From Tanytarsus gracilentus (Eukaryota > Arthropoda > Insecta > Diptera > Chironomidae), in assembly GCA_038502055.1 (NCBI GenBank), contig JAXRKN010000045.1, positions 5,726,501 to 5,790,500 of the forward strand: a DNA stretch of 64,000 nt, read 5' to 3'. The first letter of the stretch is position 1, and each line of letters starts with the position of its first letter. The notes beneath the pieces are model-generated. The model did not search any database, was not told the origin of the DNA, and worked only from the letters and a program-made list of their open reading frames with translations. A program made the position numbers and the translations under genes. Shown in pieces: positions 1 through 12,800 of the stretch.

Positions 1-212
1 CACTAAAATTTTTTTAGCACTAAATTTTTTTTAGCACTAAATTTTTTTAGCACTAAATTTTTTTAGCACTAAATTTTTTTTAGCACTAAATTTTTTTAGC
101 ACTAAAATTTTTTTTAGCACAAAATTTTTTTAGCACTAAATTTTTTTAGCACTAAATTTTTTTTAGCACAAAATTTTTTTAGCACTAAATTTTTTTTAGC
201 ACAAAATTTTTT
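1..212. repeat. T-rich short tandem array
   Basis: About a dozen head-to-tail copies of a 15-18 bp unit, roughly TTTTTTTAGCACTAAAT. Units differ mainly in T-run length and in ACTAA versus ACAAA. The array is cut by the window edge, so its full length is unknown. It stops at about 212 and the 120-bp minisatellite follows within 40 bp, so the two may belong to one repeat locus. There is no coding potential. Confidence 0.9.
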
Positions 213-236
213 AGAGAGTATAATTTATCAATAATG

Positions 237-656
237 GCATGTGCTGGAAGTGACATCCAGTAGACGTTTTGTGAGGAATGTCAATCATGGCCGGCCAGGA
301 GTGCCACTAATGTCCATTTTTCAGAACTATGGCTTCATGTATGTCGTTGAACTCGTCATTGGTTCAGGATTCGATTGGCATTGATGATTTTTGAGGAATG
401 TCCATCATGGCCGGCTAGGAGTGCCACTAATGTCCATTTTTCAGAACTATGGCTTCGTGTATGTCGTTGAACTCGTCATTGGTTCAGGATTCGATTGGCA
501 TTGATGATTTTTGAGGAATGTCCATCATGGCCGGCCAGGAGTGCCACTAATGTCCATTTTTCAGAACTATGGCTTCATGTATGTCGTTGAACTCGCGATT
601 GGACCGGGAATCGAATGGTGTTGATGATTTTTGATGAGGAATGTCCATCATGGTTA
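237..656 (+). repeat. 120-bp minisatellite array (plus orientation)
   Basis: About three and a half tandem copies of a 120-bp unit. Landmarks repeat exactly 120 bp apart: GAGGAATGTCCATCATGG, the GGCCGGCC palindrome, AGTGCCACTAATGTCC, and CTATGGCTTCATGTATGTCG. The unit is the reverse complement of the 129-bp unit at about 4080-4800 and lacks 9 bp (the stretch corresponding to GGACAGCCA) relative to it. It is noncoding in this form. Confidence 0.9.
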
Positions 657-667
657 ACCCAAATTTT

Positions 668-796
668 TATAAGAGCTCCGCTCTCTTTATACTTTAGATT
701 GAATTTTTTTTATTTTTTAATAAGTAACAACGTATATTTGTGGTCTGCGCGCAAAATGTGAGCTACAAGAAAAAAAATAAAAAGCGGAGCTCTCAC
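668..796. repeat. small inverted repeat, MITE-like
   Basis: Two arms carrying GAGCTCCGCT (673-682) and AGCGGAGCTC (783-792) are arranged head to head about 100 bp apart. Weaker pairing extends outward and inward to about 18-20 bp. The interior is AT-rich and noncoding. Length and structure suit a miniature inverted-repeat element, but no target-site duplication could be made out. Confidence 0.5.
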
Positions 797-1125
797 GGAA
801 AAGGCGAATGCCTTTTGCAAGTGAACAGTGCAACTGAGAACACTGCGTACCGGGCACCCACTTGTTTTTAATTTCCAATCAACCGCGTCACATTATTTCT
901 TTTTCTCTCTCTCTCACTGCGTGCATGTGTGTCGGATAATTAAATTCAATTTGTCTTCATTGAGAGAGAAAAAAATTATTGAGCTCTCTCACAAGTGTTG
1001 ACGGTTAAAGTGAAGCAGTTAATGGCTTTAATTCCTTCGCCTTTTGGATGTATAATGTAGAGGTGTGTTGTTGAGTGATGGGATTTGAGCTTGGATGAGC
1101 TTCGAGGAGTTGTTATTGATTTTAG

Positions 1126-1174
1126 TCTAGAAAATATTTTTTCTAACGTTTTAAAAGTTAGAAAAATATTTAGA
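1126..1174. repeat. AT-rich hairpin
   Basis: A near-perfect stem of about 18-20 bp. The left arm ends in TTCTAAC and the right arm begins GTTAGAA, around an 8-base AT loop. No neighbouring gene explains it. It could be a relic of a foldback element. Confidence 0.5.
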
Positions 1175-2366
1175 AGTTAGAAACTTAAAAATTTTATCTT
1201 TTTATACTTCATTCAAAAATTCAACGATTTTTTTTAAATAAAAATCAAATGATGAGGTCATTGGACCACTTTCTTGCGCTATAAATGCAGCCACAAGTAC
1301 AATTAAATGCTTACATTTTTCTTCTTCCTTTTATCCGCCAAGTTGATTTATTTGAATGCACTCTCGAGTGACCTCTTGCAGTAGATTATGATCATTTCAT
1401 ACTTACATGTGTGTAAAAGCACAAAATCCGTACATTACCGGTATGTCTAGTCAACTCTATTTCTCTTCTCTCACTCACTAAAAGGATTCTCGCGTGAAAT
1501 TCTTCAATGCGGAGAGAGGATGGGCAGTATAAATTTAATTTATTTTTATTATGATGAATTCTTTTGAGTTGGTGAGAGAGAAATAAAAAAATTGTTCTAT
1601 TGATGGAAGAGAGAAGCAATTACAATACATTGGGACGATTGCCTCAATTTGTAATTAGAGGTTAAGTTGGTAAAAAATTGTTTATATTTCGTTAATAACA
1701 AAAATATATTTGAAACGTGCCACATCATGACATAACATTTTGAGGAGTTGAACACCTCATATTCGAGTGACTTAAATATATATCTAAAGTGTCCCTTCCC
1801 CTCTTCAACATCTCATCTGATTTCTAACTCTTTGAGGATCAGACACAAAAAAGCGAAGCACATTTAATTAATTTCTCCATATAGAGAATCACAATCTTAT
1901 TACACTTATGATGATGATCGTCGTGTCTTGTGAAGAGTTGTAGATGAAAAATATCGCATCTAAGGGATATAAAAAAAGAGAGCCCATACAAGAGCGCAAT
2001 GAAACGATAAATGAGCTTTTTATGTTTTTCCTCTCCAAATTTAATGATCGCCGTGGATGTAAAGAATGCGTGCTGTGTGCTCTAAAATCAATTGTTAGAA
2101 ATTAAATTTAATATCATCATCATCAACCTACACTTTCAGCATTGCAACCGCACACACGCAGAAACTACACGTAATTAATTTTTTTCTCGCAAAGAGCGCA
2201 AAATATTTATGGAAAATGCAGACAATAAATGCAATTAAATTTTTTATAGAGCAAATAAGTTTTGTTGAGGAAGAAAATCTGGAAGTGATCGTGGTGGGTT
2301 TGAAAGTTTTATTGGAATTTTAAAGAAGTAAAGATAAAAGTTTGATTATAAAATTGCATTTGAAAA

Positions 2367-2377
2367 GGTTCGAATCC
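2367..2377 (+). repeat. B-box-like motif GGTTCGAATCC
   Basis: Exact copy in an AT-rich patch, with AAAA before it and TAAAATT after it. No A box or tRNA body is seen upstream. Confidence 0.7.
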
Positions 2378-3100
2378 TAAAATTGAAAATCAAATTCGTT
2401 TATTCTGATTTTTTGTCAAAATTTTAAATTTTTTGCAATCTTAAAATATCAATGATTTTTTAATAAAAATGTGTCAATTAAAGTAAACAAGAGTTATAAA
2501 AATTATTAAGCCACTTCAAATTTCTTTTATGTGGAAACAAAACGATGCAAATGATGATGATCGTATGTGCATCCGTTGAGATGTAGGCTACAAATGACAA
2601 TAATCAATAGAAAGTCAGCCCTTTCATGTCGACAAACTCTTTTGAAGAGGCTTCATCATCATTATCATTTTCTCGTACTCGAATGCACATTCTAACACAC
2701 AGCAGGTTCACTCGACAATATGAGGTTATTTCATAGTGCACTTAACGGAATTCGAAGTCTCATTTCATCTCTAATGCGGAGTTTATTTATGTTAATAACT
2801 CACTATATGGTCATCGTCACTACGCCCTTTTCCCTCTGCCTTGATGATGTCACAGTAGCGTTCAAGACCAAAATGAGCAAACAAAAAATTAAAAATATAT
2901 TTGTTGAGTTAACCTTAGAATAACACTAAATATGAAGCGAGTCATTTTAAAGCACGACTACTTGAATTATTGGGGAGCTTCTGGTTGATGTTATTTTTAT
3001 TTATGATTATCTCACGGTGGAAATTAAATGAGATTGTAATTCAAAAAAATAATTAGTATTTTCAAAAAGATTTCTCTTGGAAATATATTTTAAATTTTAA

Positions 3101-3111
3101 GGATTCGAACC
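3101..3111 (-). repeat. B-box-like motif (minus)
   Basis: Exact copy read on the minus strand. TTAAAATTTAAA follows it in motif orientation, matching the family flank. Confidence 0.7.
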
Positions 3112-3861
3112 TTTTTAAAATTTATTTTCTCCGTAAGTTTTCAAATTTACTTTTAATAATTATTAAAAAATGTCCAACCCTTTAAATTCATATCGGCATA
3201 GATCTAAAGTGAAAAGATTCTTCATTAAATGTCTCTCTTCGTACTTCATAAATAATTCAAATTCCTTTGTGATGTGCGGAAATGTATATTAGGCACATAC
3301 CCATTACAGCATGTACATTCTCGTCGGCTTTTCTTGCGCAAATATATTGCGGAGAGTCATAAAATGCATGTCTATGTGCCCTTCTGAGTCATCTCCACAA
3401 CTCATCTCACGGGAGTGATGCCATTGCGCAGATTAAAATGTGCGAAAGTTTACATAAAAAGATATAAAAGTGGAGAGAGAAGAAATTGTACAGCGATTTT
3501 TTACGATTTGTGGATTTCAATAAAAATTTGGTAGTTCATTAAAGTGAGAAATAATTCCAATTGTGATCTTGAACGGACCTCTTTATTGCACTTATATTTA
3601 TATATTCGAAATGCATCCTTTAAATTACCATCGAAAATCTCTCTTTGCAAAGAGATGCGAGAAGAATAATACATTATGCAAATCACATATATACGACTCC
3701 AATAGTAATAACAATAAAAGAATTCCTACGAACCAACAACGACATCGCAGCGCATATTGCAAAGAACCAATTTAAATTTTCTTTCTCTCACACTTTAAGC
3801 GGATAATCTGGCAGAGTTGAGATGGGAATTTTTAGAAATTTAATTTCACAAGAGAAATGAA

Positions 3862-3872
3862 GGTTCGAATCC
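3862..3872 (+). repeat. B-box-like motif
   Basis: Exact copy with AAGG/CCTT stem bases. It lies about 160 bp outside the left boundary of the 4034-5009 element. Confidence 0.7.
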
Positions 3873-4079
3873 TTAAATTTAATTAATTACTTAATGTCAA
3901 TATTTCGTCTTTTTGCCTTCATGAATCCTAACTTTTTAAATATTTTTTATCATCTCTGTCCTCAAATTTTTTCACTCTCACTTACACTGAAAAGGAAGAA
4001 AAAATGTTTCAAAACCCACACGTGGGTGTTGCCGCGTAACCCACTTGTAACAGATCCTTGTTTGAAAATCAAGTGCATA

Positions 4080-4800
4080 AAAAATGAGTTTAAGTCAATC
4101 CGGACACTTTGGCTGTCCGTGGCAGTCCTGTTCGACAATTTTCAAAAATCGTCTATGTCATTAGATTCCTGGTCCAATTACGAGTTCAACGATACCCATG
4201 AAGTCATAGTTCTGAAAAATGGACATTTTGGCTGTCCGTGGCACTACTGGCCGGCCTTGATTAGCATTTATAAAAAATCATCTATGTCAATAGATTCCTG
4301 GTCCAATCACGAGTTCAACGATACCCATGAAGCCATAGTTCTGAAAAATGGACATTTTGGCTGTCCGTGGCACTACTGGCCGTCCATGATGGACAATCAT
4401 CAAAAATCATCAAAGCCATTCAGTTCCTGGTTCAATAACGAGTTCAACGAGATACATGAAGCCATAGTTCTGAAAAATGAACATTTTGGCTGTCCGTGGC
4501 ACTGCTGGCCGGCCATGATGGACATTCCTCAATAATCATCTATATCAATCGATTCCTGGTCCAATCACGAGTTCAACGATACCCATGAAACCATAGTTCT
4601 GAAAAATGGACATTTTGGCTGTCTGTGGCACGACCATAGGTCACGACTCGAAAAATCATGTATGTCAATCGATTCCTGGTCAAGTTACGAATCAATGCCA
4701 ATCGATTTCTGGTCCAATCACGAGTTCAACGATACCCATGAAGCCATATAAGAAAAAATTTGTATGAAAAATGGACGTTATGGCCGTCCATGGCACGACC
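4080..4800 (-). repeat. 129-bp minisatellite array (minus orientation)
   Basis: The landmark CTGAAAAATGGACATTTTGG recurs at about 4212, 4341, 4470 and 4599, exactly 129 bp apart, with degenerate units on both sides. Because 129 is divisible by three, the plus strand stays open (about 3894-4535) and would encode a 43-residue repeat containing GHFGCPWHYWP. The openness follows from the period and from absence of stops in the unit. There is no start context, domain or flanking gene structure, so I treat it as noncoding. The unit is the inverse of the 237-656 array. Confidence 0.9.
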
Positions 4801-4913
4801 ATAGGTCATGACTCAAAAAATAGTCAGTGCCTGCACATATAGACCCTAAGAGCTACCATCTGGCGAAAACTAGAAGTCTCTAGCTGGTCCAGGGACCGAG
4901 ATCTCGCTTGTGC

Positions 4914-4968
4914 AGACGGACGGACGGACGGACGGACGGACAGACGGACGGACGGACGGACGGACGGA
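4914..4968. repeat. (GGAC)n microsatellite
   Basis: About 13 tetranucleotide units with one interruption (ACAGAC). It lies inside the right part of the 4034-5009 element. Confidence 0.9.
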
Positions 4969-6830
4969 ATCACGAGCATATAAGCGTTACACCACTTTGT
5001 GGGTTACGCTAAAAATGAAGCGAAAATTATTCAAAAGTAATTTTTGCATAAATTTGTTTCAAGTGTAATGGGCACCGCATTCATGTGCACTTAATAATAT
5101 TTATTAATGCAAGTGAAAAATAGTATAAATATGAATTGTGTTGTTGAGTATGCGGCAAGATTTTCATAAATTATCGCCTTAAATGACGCTCTTTATTGTC
5201 TTTGTCGCCAAGGAGTGAAATAAAAGCAGTTCAGCAGAGTTTTTTTATTGCACTCGAGACTTCTCATAAAACGATTAAGCTGTGATTAATTTTTGGATTT
5301 TTATTGTTCGACCATTAATTGAATGCATCAATATAACAATTACGAAAAAAAAGTAAGCGCGAATAAAAAAGAGGCGAGAGATTAAAAGGCATTGTTTTGT
5401 GGTGTTTTATTGTAACGATAATAAAATGAAGAAGTTGGAAAAGTCAAGGGTTGAAAAATTAAAAAACTAAAAACCTTCAAAACAATTTTTAAACTTTTAG
5501 GATTCGATCTTTTATTTGAAATTATTTTCTTCTAAAACTTTAAATAATTTTTCGCTTAATTTCAACCACTTTCATCTGACTCACTTTTTCATCTCCAACT
5601 TAATTTAAATAAATTAATGAAATTCCCCGAATTGCACAATGACAATCAGGCAGCTTATTGAACAAGAGCTTCTCGAGCTTTATGGCGTCGGATAATAAAT
5701 CGAGTACAACACCCAAAATGCAGAAAATTTTATTTCTTTCGAATGTTATTGACATTCCTGCAAAAAAAGAATTCTCTTCATATTTTTATTGATGGCAGAA
5801 GCGAAACAATTGAATGTAAATTAGCTGTAAAAGCTGAGAGAGTTGACGACATCGTTGAATTATAATTGCGTTTTCATCGCATGTAACTGTGGTTTTCAAA
5901 AATGACATAAAGGACCTGCAGCTACTCGGCCAATTTGCAAATTAAAATCCCTCGACGAGTTTTTAATGAAATTTTCGGTTGTTGGTTTTGAAATGTCAAA
6001 ATAAATTTATGGTTTCACTTTCAACTTTGATTCAAAATCATTTCATTTTCCACTTTGTTCTTCTTGTTAATTTTTTAAATCACTTGAAGCTAATTGGAAT
6101 TTTTGCTTCATCCACCGCTAAGCTCATGTTAAATTCTCTCTCTCAGTTCTCCCGGCACCAAAAAAGTGCAATGTGCAATGTGACAGGCACAAAAAAGAGT
6201 ATAAAACAAGAATCTCGAGAGTGAATGTGATTTATTGCGATTTTTTTTCGCTCAAAATGTTTTTACATACGGCATGAAAGGAAATTATATTTATGTAGAA
6301 GTGCAGACATGTTAGTCAATGTAATGTGGCAATAGCGTGGTTCGCAAAGTCAAAACGATATCAAAAACGTTAAAAATATCATAAATTAAAATTCATACGA
6401 CATTCATACTCCAATATATTATATTTGTCAATTTTCGAGCCCGATTCGTGTTACATATCTTAATTTGAATATCTTCTCTCTCGTGCGCCAATTGAAAGTG
6501 TTGAATGAAAATGAAGAATGTTGCCCACGTATGAGAATATTTATATCGAAAAGCGTGTTGCAACTGACTCGGTTTCTTCGACTGACATTATCGATTTTCT
6601 TGCGCTCTCTCGTTAAGCACTCGGGCACAATTTCTTGTTGAATGCGATGAATTATTTATTATAAATATCGAGGGTTAAAGTGGAAAAATTCATCAATTTT
6701 ATTGCTCAAGTGAATGCCATTTAAATGGTAATTTTGAGAGTACTTAAAGGAATTTGATGAATTCGAGAGATTTAATTAAAATAAAAAAGTAAAAAGGTGA
6801 ACATTTCATATATTTATTTTTTAATTTTAA

Positions 6831-6841
6831 GGATTCGAACC
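6831..6841 (-). repeat. B-box-like motif (minus)
   Basis: Exact copy on the minus strand with AAGG/CCTT stem bases, followed by AAAATTAAAA in motif orientation. Confidence 0.7.
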
Positions 6842-9800
6842 TTCATTAAATTTTTCTAATTTATATTTTCAAAATTTTTTCTCACTATTGAATTTTTAAC
6901 AAGCTAAAACCATTTTTAAAAGCTCGAACAATAAAAATCACGATGATGCAGGTGAAATATGAAATAAACAGAAGTCGATCTTCGAGCATAATCTCGCGAT
7001 TCTCATTATTGTTCATCTGCAAATAAAACATGATTTCCAACGTTTTTCGTTCACTCCGCGGGCTGGCTACTGTTTTTGTTCTTTTCGCCATACATTTGCT
7101 TCTGATATTCACAAAAAAAAAGAGCTAAAAGATCGAGCTCGAGCACAATAGATCATTGCGGAGCGATTACATGACTTTAACTTGCTTACGTTGCCTTCTG
7201 CCAAGTCATACGTGTCGAGTTCTTTATCTTTTTGCTCTCTTTCTCTTTCCTCGCGGGTTCGAAATGAATTTTTTTCTCATTGTTGTAGACTTCTGTATTG
7301 ATTTCGAGTATGTTGCACATGTAAATCGCTGTGCACACAATTTATATTCACTGATAATGTCAAATGTCAAATTGGGAGTTTCGTTGGGAAAAAAAGAAAT
7401 TTTTTCGGTGGCTTGAGGGAAAATTTTTATTGCTTTTAAATTTTAGGAAGCGTAAAAATTTTTCAGAAAGTTTCAAAAATTACTCAAATTTCCTTTAAGC
7501 ATTTCTTGATATTCAACTCAATGTGTGTACCTTCCCATTAGATCTTATTTTAAATTCAAATCGCGATAAAACTTTTCACCATTTGTGAATTGCTTCAATT
7601 TACTAATGTCGAGATGAACTGCCTCTGCTGCCATGTATGGTGCGATGGAAGAGATCAGCATCGCGCGATATTGCTTCTTTACTTGTCACGGTGTCAAAAC
7701 ATGTCAATTTTAATATAGCTTGGAAGATTTACATACAGACAGAAAGGGATTTTTAATGCTTGATACAATTCCGTGAGAAATTTTTCTCTCTTTCTTTTCC
7801 TCTTCGGCTGCTGCTGATGCGATAATGAAATTTATTCACTTCTTGAGATGCTGGCAAAACAATTTATTTTCTTCACTTTCGACAGTAGGACTTTTGACGG
7901 AGGAGCGGACACTTAAGAAATGTTGAAGTAACTTCTAAAAAATCAGAGTTTCCACTCCTTTATCAACACTTTGGTGGCTGTTCATCGCTAGTTAATTCTC
8001 AACTCAGGTGTGTTTGATTCTCGAGTGATTTTCCTTTATTTAATTCGCCTCACACACCGATGACGCTATAAGCCACTCGAATTGACACGATCGATGACAT
8101 TAAGCTCCAGCTTTAAATTGCTACACTTGTTAATTGATTGATAAAAAGTAGCTCACAGAGCGCGCGCATGTTGACATTTCTTTCTGTCGATGTTAATCCG
8201 CTTTTAATGAAATTAAGACGCTTTTGATACGACTCTTTTGCTTAATTTCATTTGATGAGTTGAAGAACCGTTACAAATTGAAGAGGACAAGGATGTAAAA
8301 TTTTATTTTATTTAAATAATTTCGGAGGGGATTTTAATAAAGTTTAATTTTATTACGAAGTAATTCAGCTTTCTGATCTAAATTATTTAAGTTTTTATGG
8401 AATTAAAATTTCGCTTTGAATAAAATTTGATAAGTTTTTAACACAGCACGTTTTGTATTTTTTCTGTCATATCTGTTGCATATAAAAATCTAGCTCCATT
8501 TCTGACATCACCGTCATCATCGCTCATAACCCAAAAATACACTCTGAAGGTTATATTTCGAACCACATGCGGACACAGAAAAAACTTCCGTTAAAGTTTG
8601 AAATTTTTTCAAATATTAAATTTTCATTAAGAATTTAAATCTCAATTTTAACTTATTTTTCGATCTCAATTATTTTTTTACATCCATAAGTGGATTTAGA
8701 ATAGAATTCCTCGAATTAATCTGAGTCAAAAAGGATGACGGTTGGAATATTGCAAATTGGTTAGATTTAAGTTCGATAAAAATCAGCGGATACATTCATC
8801 GGGTCGCGTCTCATGATTTATCATGAACAATTTAAGACACACAAAAGAGTTTTAAAGAATTCGTGAAATAATAAAAAAATCGCAATGGAGAGAGAGAAGA
8901 AACATCTCATCAATTGTGTTGAAGGCTTTTAAAGGTGTCATTATTAATGATATGCAATTTTATTGTTAAAAAAATTTGAATATTAAGCGAAAATATTTTT
9001 TTCAATAAATGCAAGCGTGGACTCACCGCAGCAGCAGGTCTTTATTGTTTTTTTTCTGGATACTTGCGTTTATTTTTGGAAGACAGCGGAGAAAGAAAAA
9101 TGACGCTCAATAACGCCCACGCGAAACACATGTCATAAAAAATGTTAAGCAAGAAAGAAATTTCGAAAAATCATTTTTCAACTCCAAGTCGATAGTTTCG
9201 TGATGCGAAGAAATCTCTTCTCTTTTTTGGCGCACGGTGCCTCACGAAATGCAATTAATTGTGTTTGTGGTCGACGGGATCGTCTTACTCTCGTTCCTTC
9301 CTTGGTGTGCCACTCATTTGCCATATTAATGATTATCATAAAACATCTGTAACATTTTATATTTTTTTAAGGAATGAGAAGATCGCATTGCAGTTTGTTT
9401 TATGCGCGAGAGTGAGCATGAAATACGAGTTGAAGGTGAATTTAAGTTAGCGCGATTTTTCGATGGAAATTGAAAAAATTAAATCTCAAAATTGACTGTT
9501 AAATTTTTAAATTAAATTGTTAGTTAAATTTTAAGAAATATCCGAAAATTGCGCTCTTCGTCAACCCAAAAAAGAGATCTTCAACCATTGAGCAAGCAAT
9601 GAGTTGTGACTTTTTGAAGTAAACTGGCAATAACATAATGAAATCAGGTTCAATTTCAGGCATTCAATTTCGATCGACCGTGGTCGAAGTGAAATTCATT
9701 TCTCAATCGCTTTAGGGCCCATAAAAAGATCTCCTCGTTGCAATTCTCTCGTTTCATCCTTGGCCTTTCTTTTGTCTTATGTGCACAACTCGCGAATATT

Positions 9801-12800
9801 TTTGTTTTTTCGGACATAAAATTACTCTTGATATCGTTTATATTGCTCTCGAGATTTGAATCGAGATATTTTTGCGGCTGCTGCGATGATTGGGAAGGAG
9901 GCGTAAAAGTTGGCGGGCAGAGGAAAAAAATTGAACTCTCATTTCACGATAATCCAATTTTTTATTGCAACACGGACAGTTATTGATGATTTCTTTTTAA
10001 TTTGATGCTTTACTGTGAAATTTGAGGAATTCCATTGAATTTTTATTGAGATAAATAAATTTTCGAAAGTTTTTTATAGTTTAAAATCTAGAAATTAAAT
10101 AAATAATTTAAATCTTTCTCGCATCATCGCAAATCCTCAAAATTGTCATCATTCTCACAAAACTTTTCTTTTCCCACAACCAAAGTACCAAATAACCATC
10201 TTCGTGAGACAATCTTTTGCGTGTTAATTAAATTTTTCCTCTACATGTGCATTTTCTATAAAAAAAAATATTCTTTCTCCTGAAATTACATTTTATGATC
10301 GTCATAACAGTGCTCTCGGAAGAGAATCGAGCAAAGAAGAGTACAAAACACATGATTCACCAGTGCTGATAAATTTGTTATATGACTGCAATGGGAAACT
10401 ACCGGCCGACATAATGGTCATGAAGGATGAGAAATGTTTGAGGGACTTTTTGGCGTATATAAGATTTTAAGTGCATCACATTTTTAGTCAAATTTGGCTG
10501 ATTGATAAATCTTGAATATTTTCCCTTAAAAATATTCTTCATCACACGAGACTCATCTTTTCGACATCTTGATTAAATCGGCAAAAATTAATTATCAATA
10601 ACTTTATTTCGTGATATCACTTTTACGTATCTCTCTTTTCTTTTTCCTTCTTTTAATTTCCCATGAAACAGTTCTTCTTTCTCTGTGCGAGCGAATCGAT
10701 AAAAATTAAATGAATTTTTAATTTCTCATGCATGAAATGTGCGACGAAATGATGCTTAAGGCGCTCGCAAATTGACCGCGATGGAATCGATATGAAAATT
10801 TCTTCTATTGATCTCGTTTTTGGGTTGAGAGAAAATTGGAATGATGAAAATATTCAAAACGGTAAAAGAATTAATTAAGTAATTTTTAATTAAAACATCA
10901 CGAGAAAAATATTTTTCTGTCTTGTTTAAATTAAGATTTCTCTCCTTAACGAGAATCTTCATAATTTATGGTTTTTATGATGGAAGAGATCGGGAAAAAT
11001 ATATGAAGAATATTTTTGCAGCTAATGATTTCCAAATAAGATAATTTTTGCTAGTTTTGCTTAATGAAATGAACAAAAATGTTCACAGGAAATATTTTTT
11101 TTTGTCTCGAGCGGAAATGAAATTGCCAAAAGTCAGAAAATTTAAAATCACTCGTATCGCATTGCAGTCGCCAAAAAATAATGACGAATCATTGAGACTC
11201 ATTTATCAAAAAAAGTGTCAAGCTTGTCCTAAAAAGTCCCTTTTGGGAATTGACATTGTGCACGTATGAGAAGTCATGACATCATATAGAAATTAGCATT
11301 TAATGATATTCAATAAAATTCACAATTTGTGAGGCAACAATGCCATTTATTGAAACTCGATTACTTTAAGTGACTCTGCAGGATTTTTACTGCATCCGAG
11401 ATTGATTGATTTGTTTTGACCATTTTTAATTTAAATGAAGCGCAAAATAATGTCGAAAAATAATTAATTTATTTTGATTTTTTAAAATTTAAATAATTTG
11501 AAATTAAATTTATAAACTCATTAGAATAATTATTAGGTTTTAAGATTAGATTAAAAAAGTATTTCAAGATTAAAAATTAATCTGTTTCACACTGTTCCAT
11601 TTATCCATCTCTAAATTACACAACAAATATTTTTATTAGCTTTTTTCTGATTGCATAATTTTAAGTTTTTTTAACCTCTCAATTGACATTTTTCACAATC
11701 AACGTCTTCGCATCAAAAGTAGTCGCCCCATAAAACTCATCAACCTTAAACGATATCGATAGTTAAAAGAGCCAAAGAAGTTATATCGCAATCTCATCAA
11801 AGCCATAAAAATTGAAATCATTAAATACAATTGACGTGTACATAAAAATCTGCATTTAATTCTCTAAAAAAATTTTATGTGATTTTTACGAGCGACGTGT
11901 TTTTTGTGTTAGGTGCTTTTTCAATTATTTGCTATTCCTCTTGTCATTCATTCACGCGCTCACCATCATCACTATGGTATCGAGTCTTGTAATGTGTATG
12001 ATCTCTATTGAAGCAAATAAAGTGTAAATGGAATTCAGTGTTTCAATGATCTTTTGATATCTCAAGCACTTATGCCTGTAAAATCTCACGTGTTATTATT
12101 ATTTTGTATTTTTATGGTGGCAAGGAAAGACCTTTAAAACTTTTATAAGCAAGTGAGTTTGGATCTCAATAAAAAAAATATTGTTGTATATATAACAATT
12201 TAATGTCGAGAGAAGTCCATGGACTTTTGCCACTTATAACATGTATTTAGATTTTGAGTATCTTCGACCATCACTTGCATCATCTTCAATATAATTTTTT
12301 AGTGTTATTAATTACCAACCATGACTGTGGTTTAGAAAGTTCACTCGCTCTCGTGTCTGACTCCACTCTGAAAATTAATATTTAAAAAACAAAACACTTT
12401 TCTTATCTCCTTTACAACAAAACAATATTAAAATAATTCAATTAACCTTGAGAGTTTGTTAATTATCGAATGTAAAAAAATCACGTAGATTGTAGAGCAC
12501 ACAAATTGAGGAAGAAAAAACTTCACGAACAAACAGCTTTATAATCACCATCATCATCGGCAAACTAATTTTCAATGTCAAACCCTGCAACTAGTCCGGT
12601 TAATCTCTATTGTTTCGTAAAATTCTATGGTGATCTTAATTCTTAATCTCGAGCCGATGAGTGAGAGATGTTATTTTTATAATCTAATGGCAATCATCAA
12701 ATTTGTGTTTTCAACAGGTCTGAGAAATCATTTATTTTTAATTTGTCCAACCTTGAGGTGTGTGTGTGTCGAGTGTGAATAAGTTCGAAAAATGATCGAG

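Larger units (their letters stand above)
805..3980. other. noncoding stretch upstream of the knirps-family gene
   Basis: No ORF here looks like a real exon. The few open frames are short, AT-driven and unrelated to known families. Contents are AT-rich patches, GAGA/CTCT tracts (for example near 900-920), an AT hairpin at 1126-1174, and three copies of the dispersed B-box-like motif (2367, 3101, 3862). Any regulatory function is unknown. Confidence 0.6.
4034..5009. mobile_element. bounded repeat element with GCGTAACCCAC ends
   Basis: GCGTAACCCAC at 4034-4044 and its inverse GTGGGTTACGC at 4999-5009 bracket a composite block: the 129-bp minisatellite, a GC-richer unique stretch (about 4826-4912), and a (GGAC)n run near the right end. 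Just outside the left end is a near-palindrome around CACGTG (4015-4026). This is the layout of a non-autonomous transposon. There is no transposase, and I could not find a clear target-site duplication, so the class is unassigned. Confidence 0.5.
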
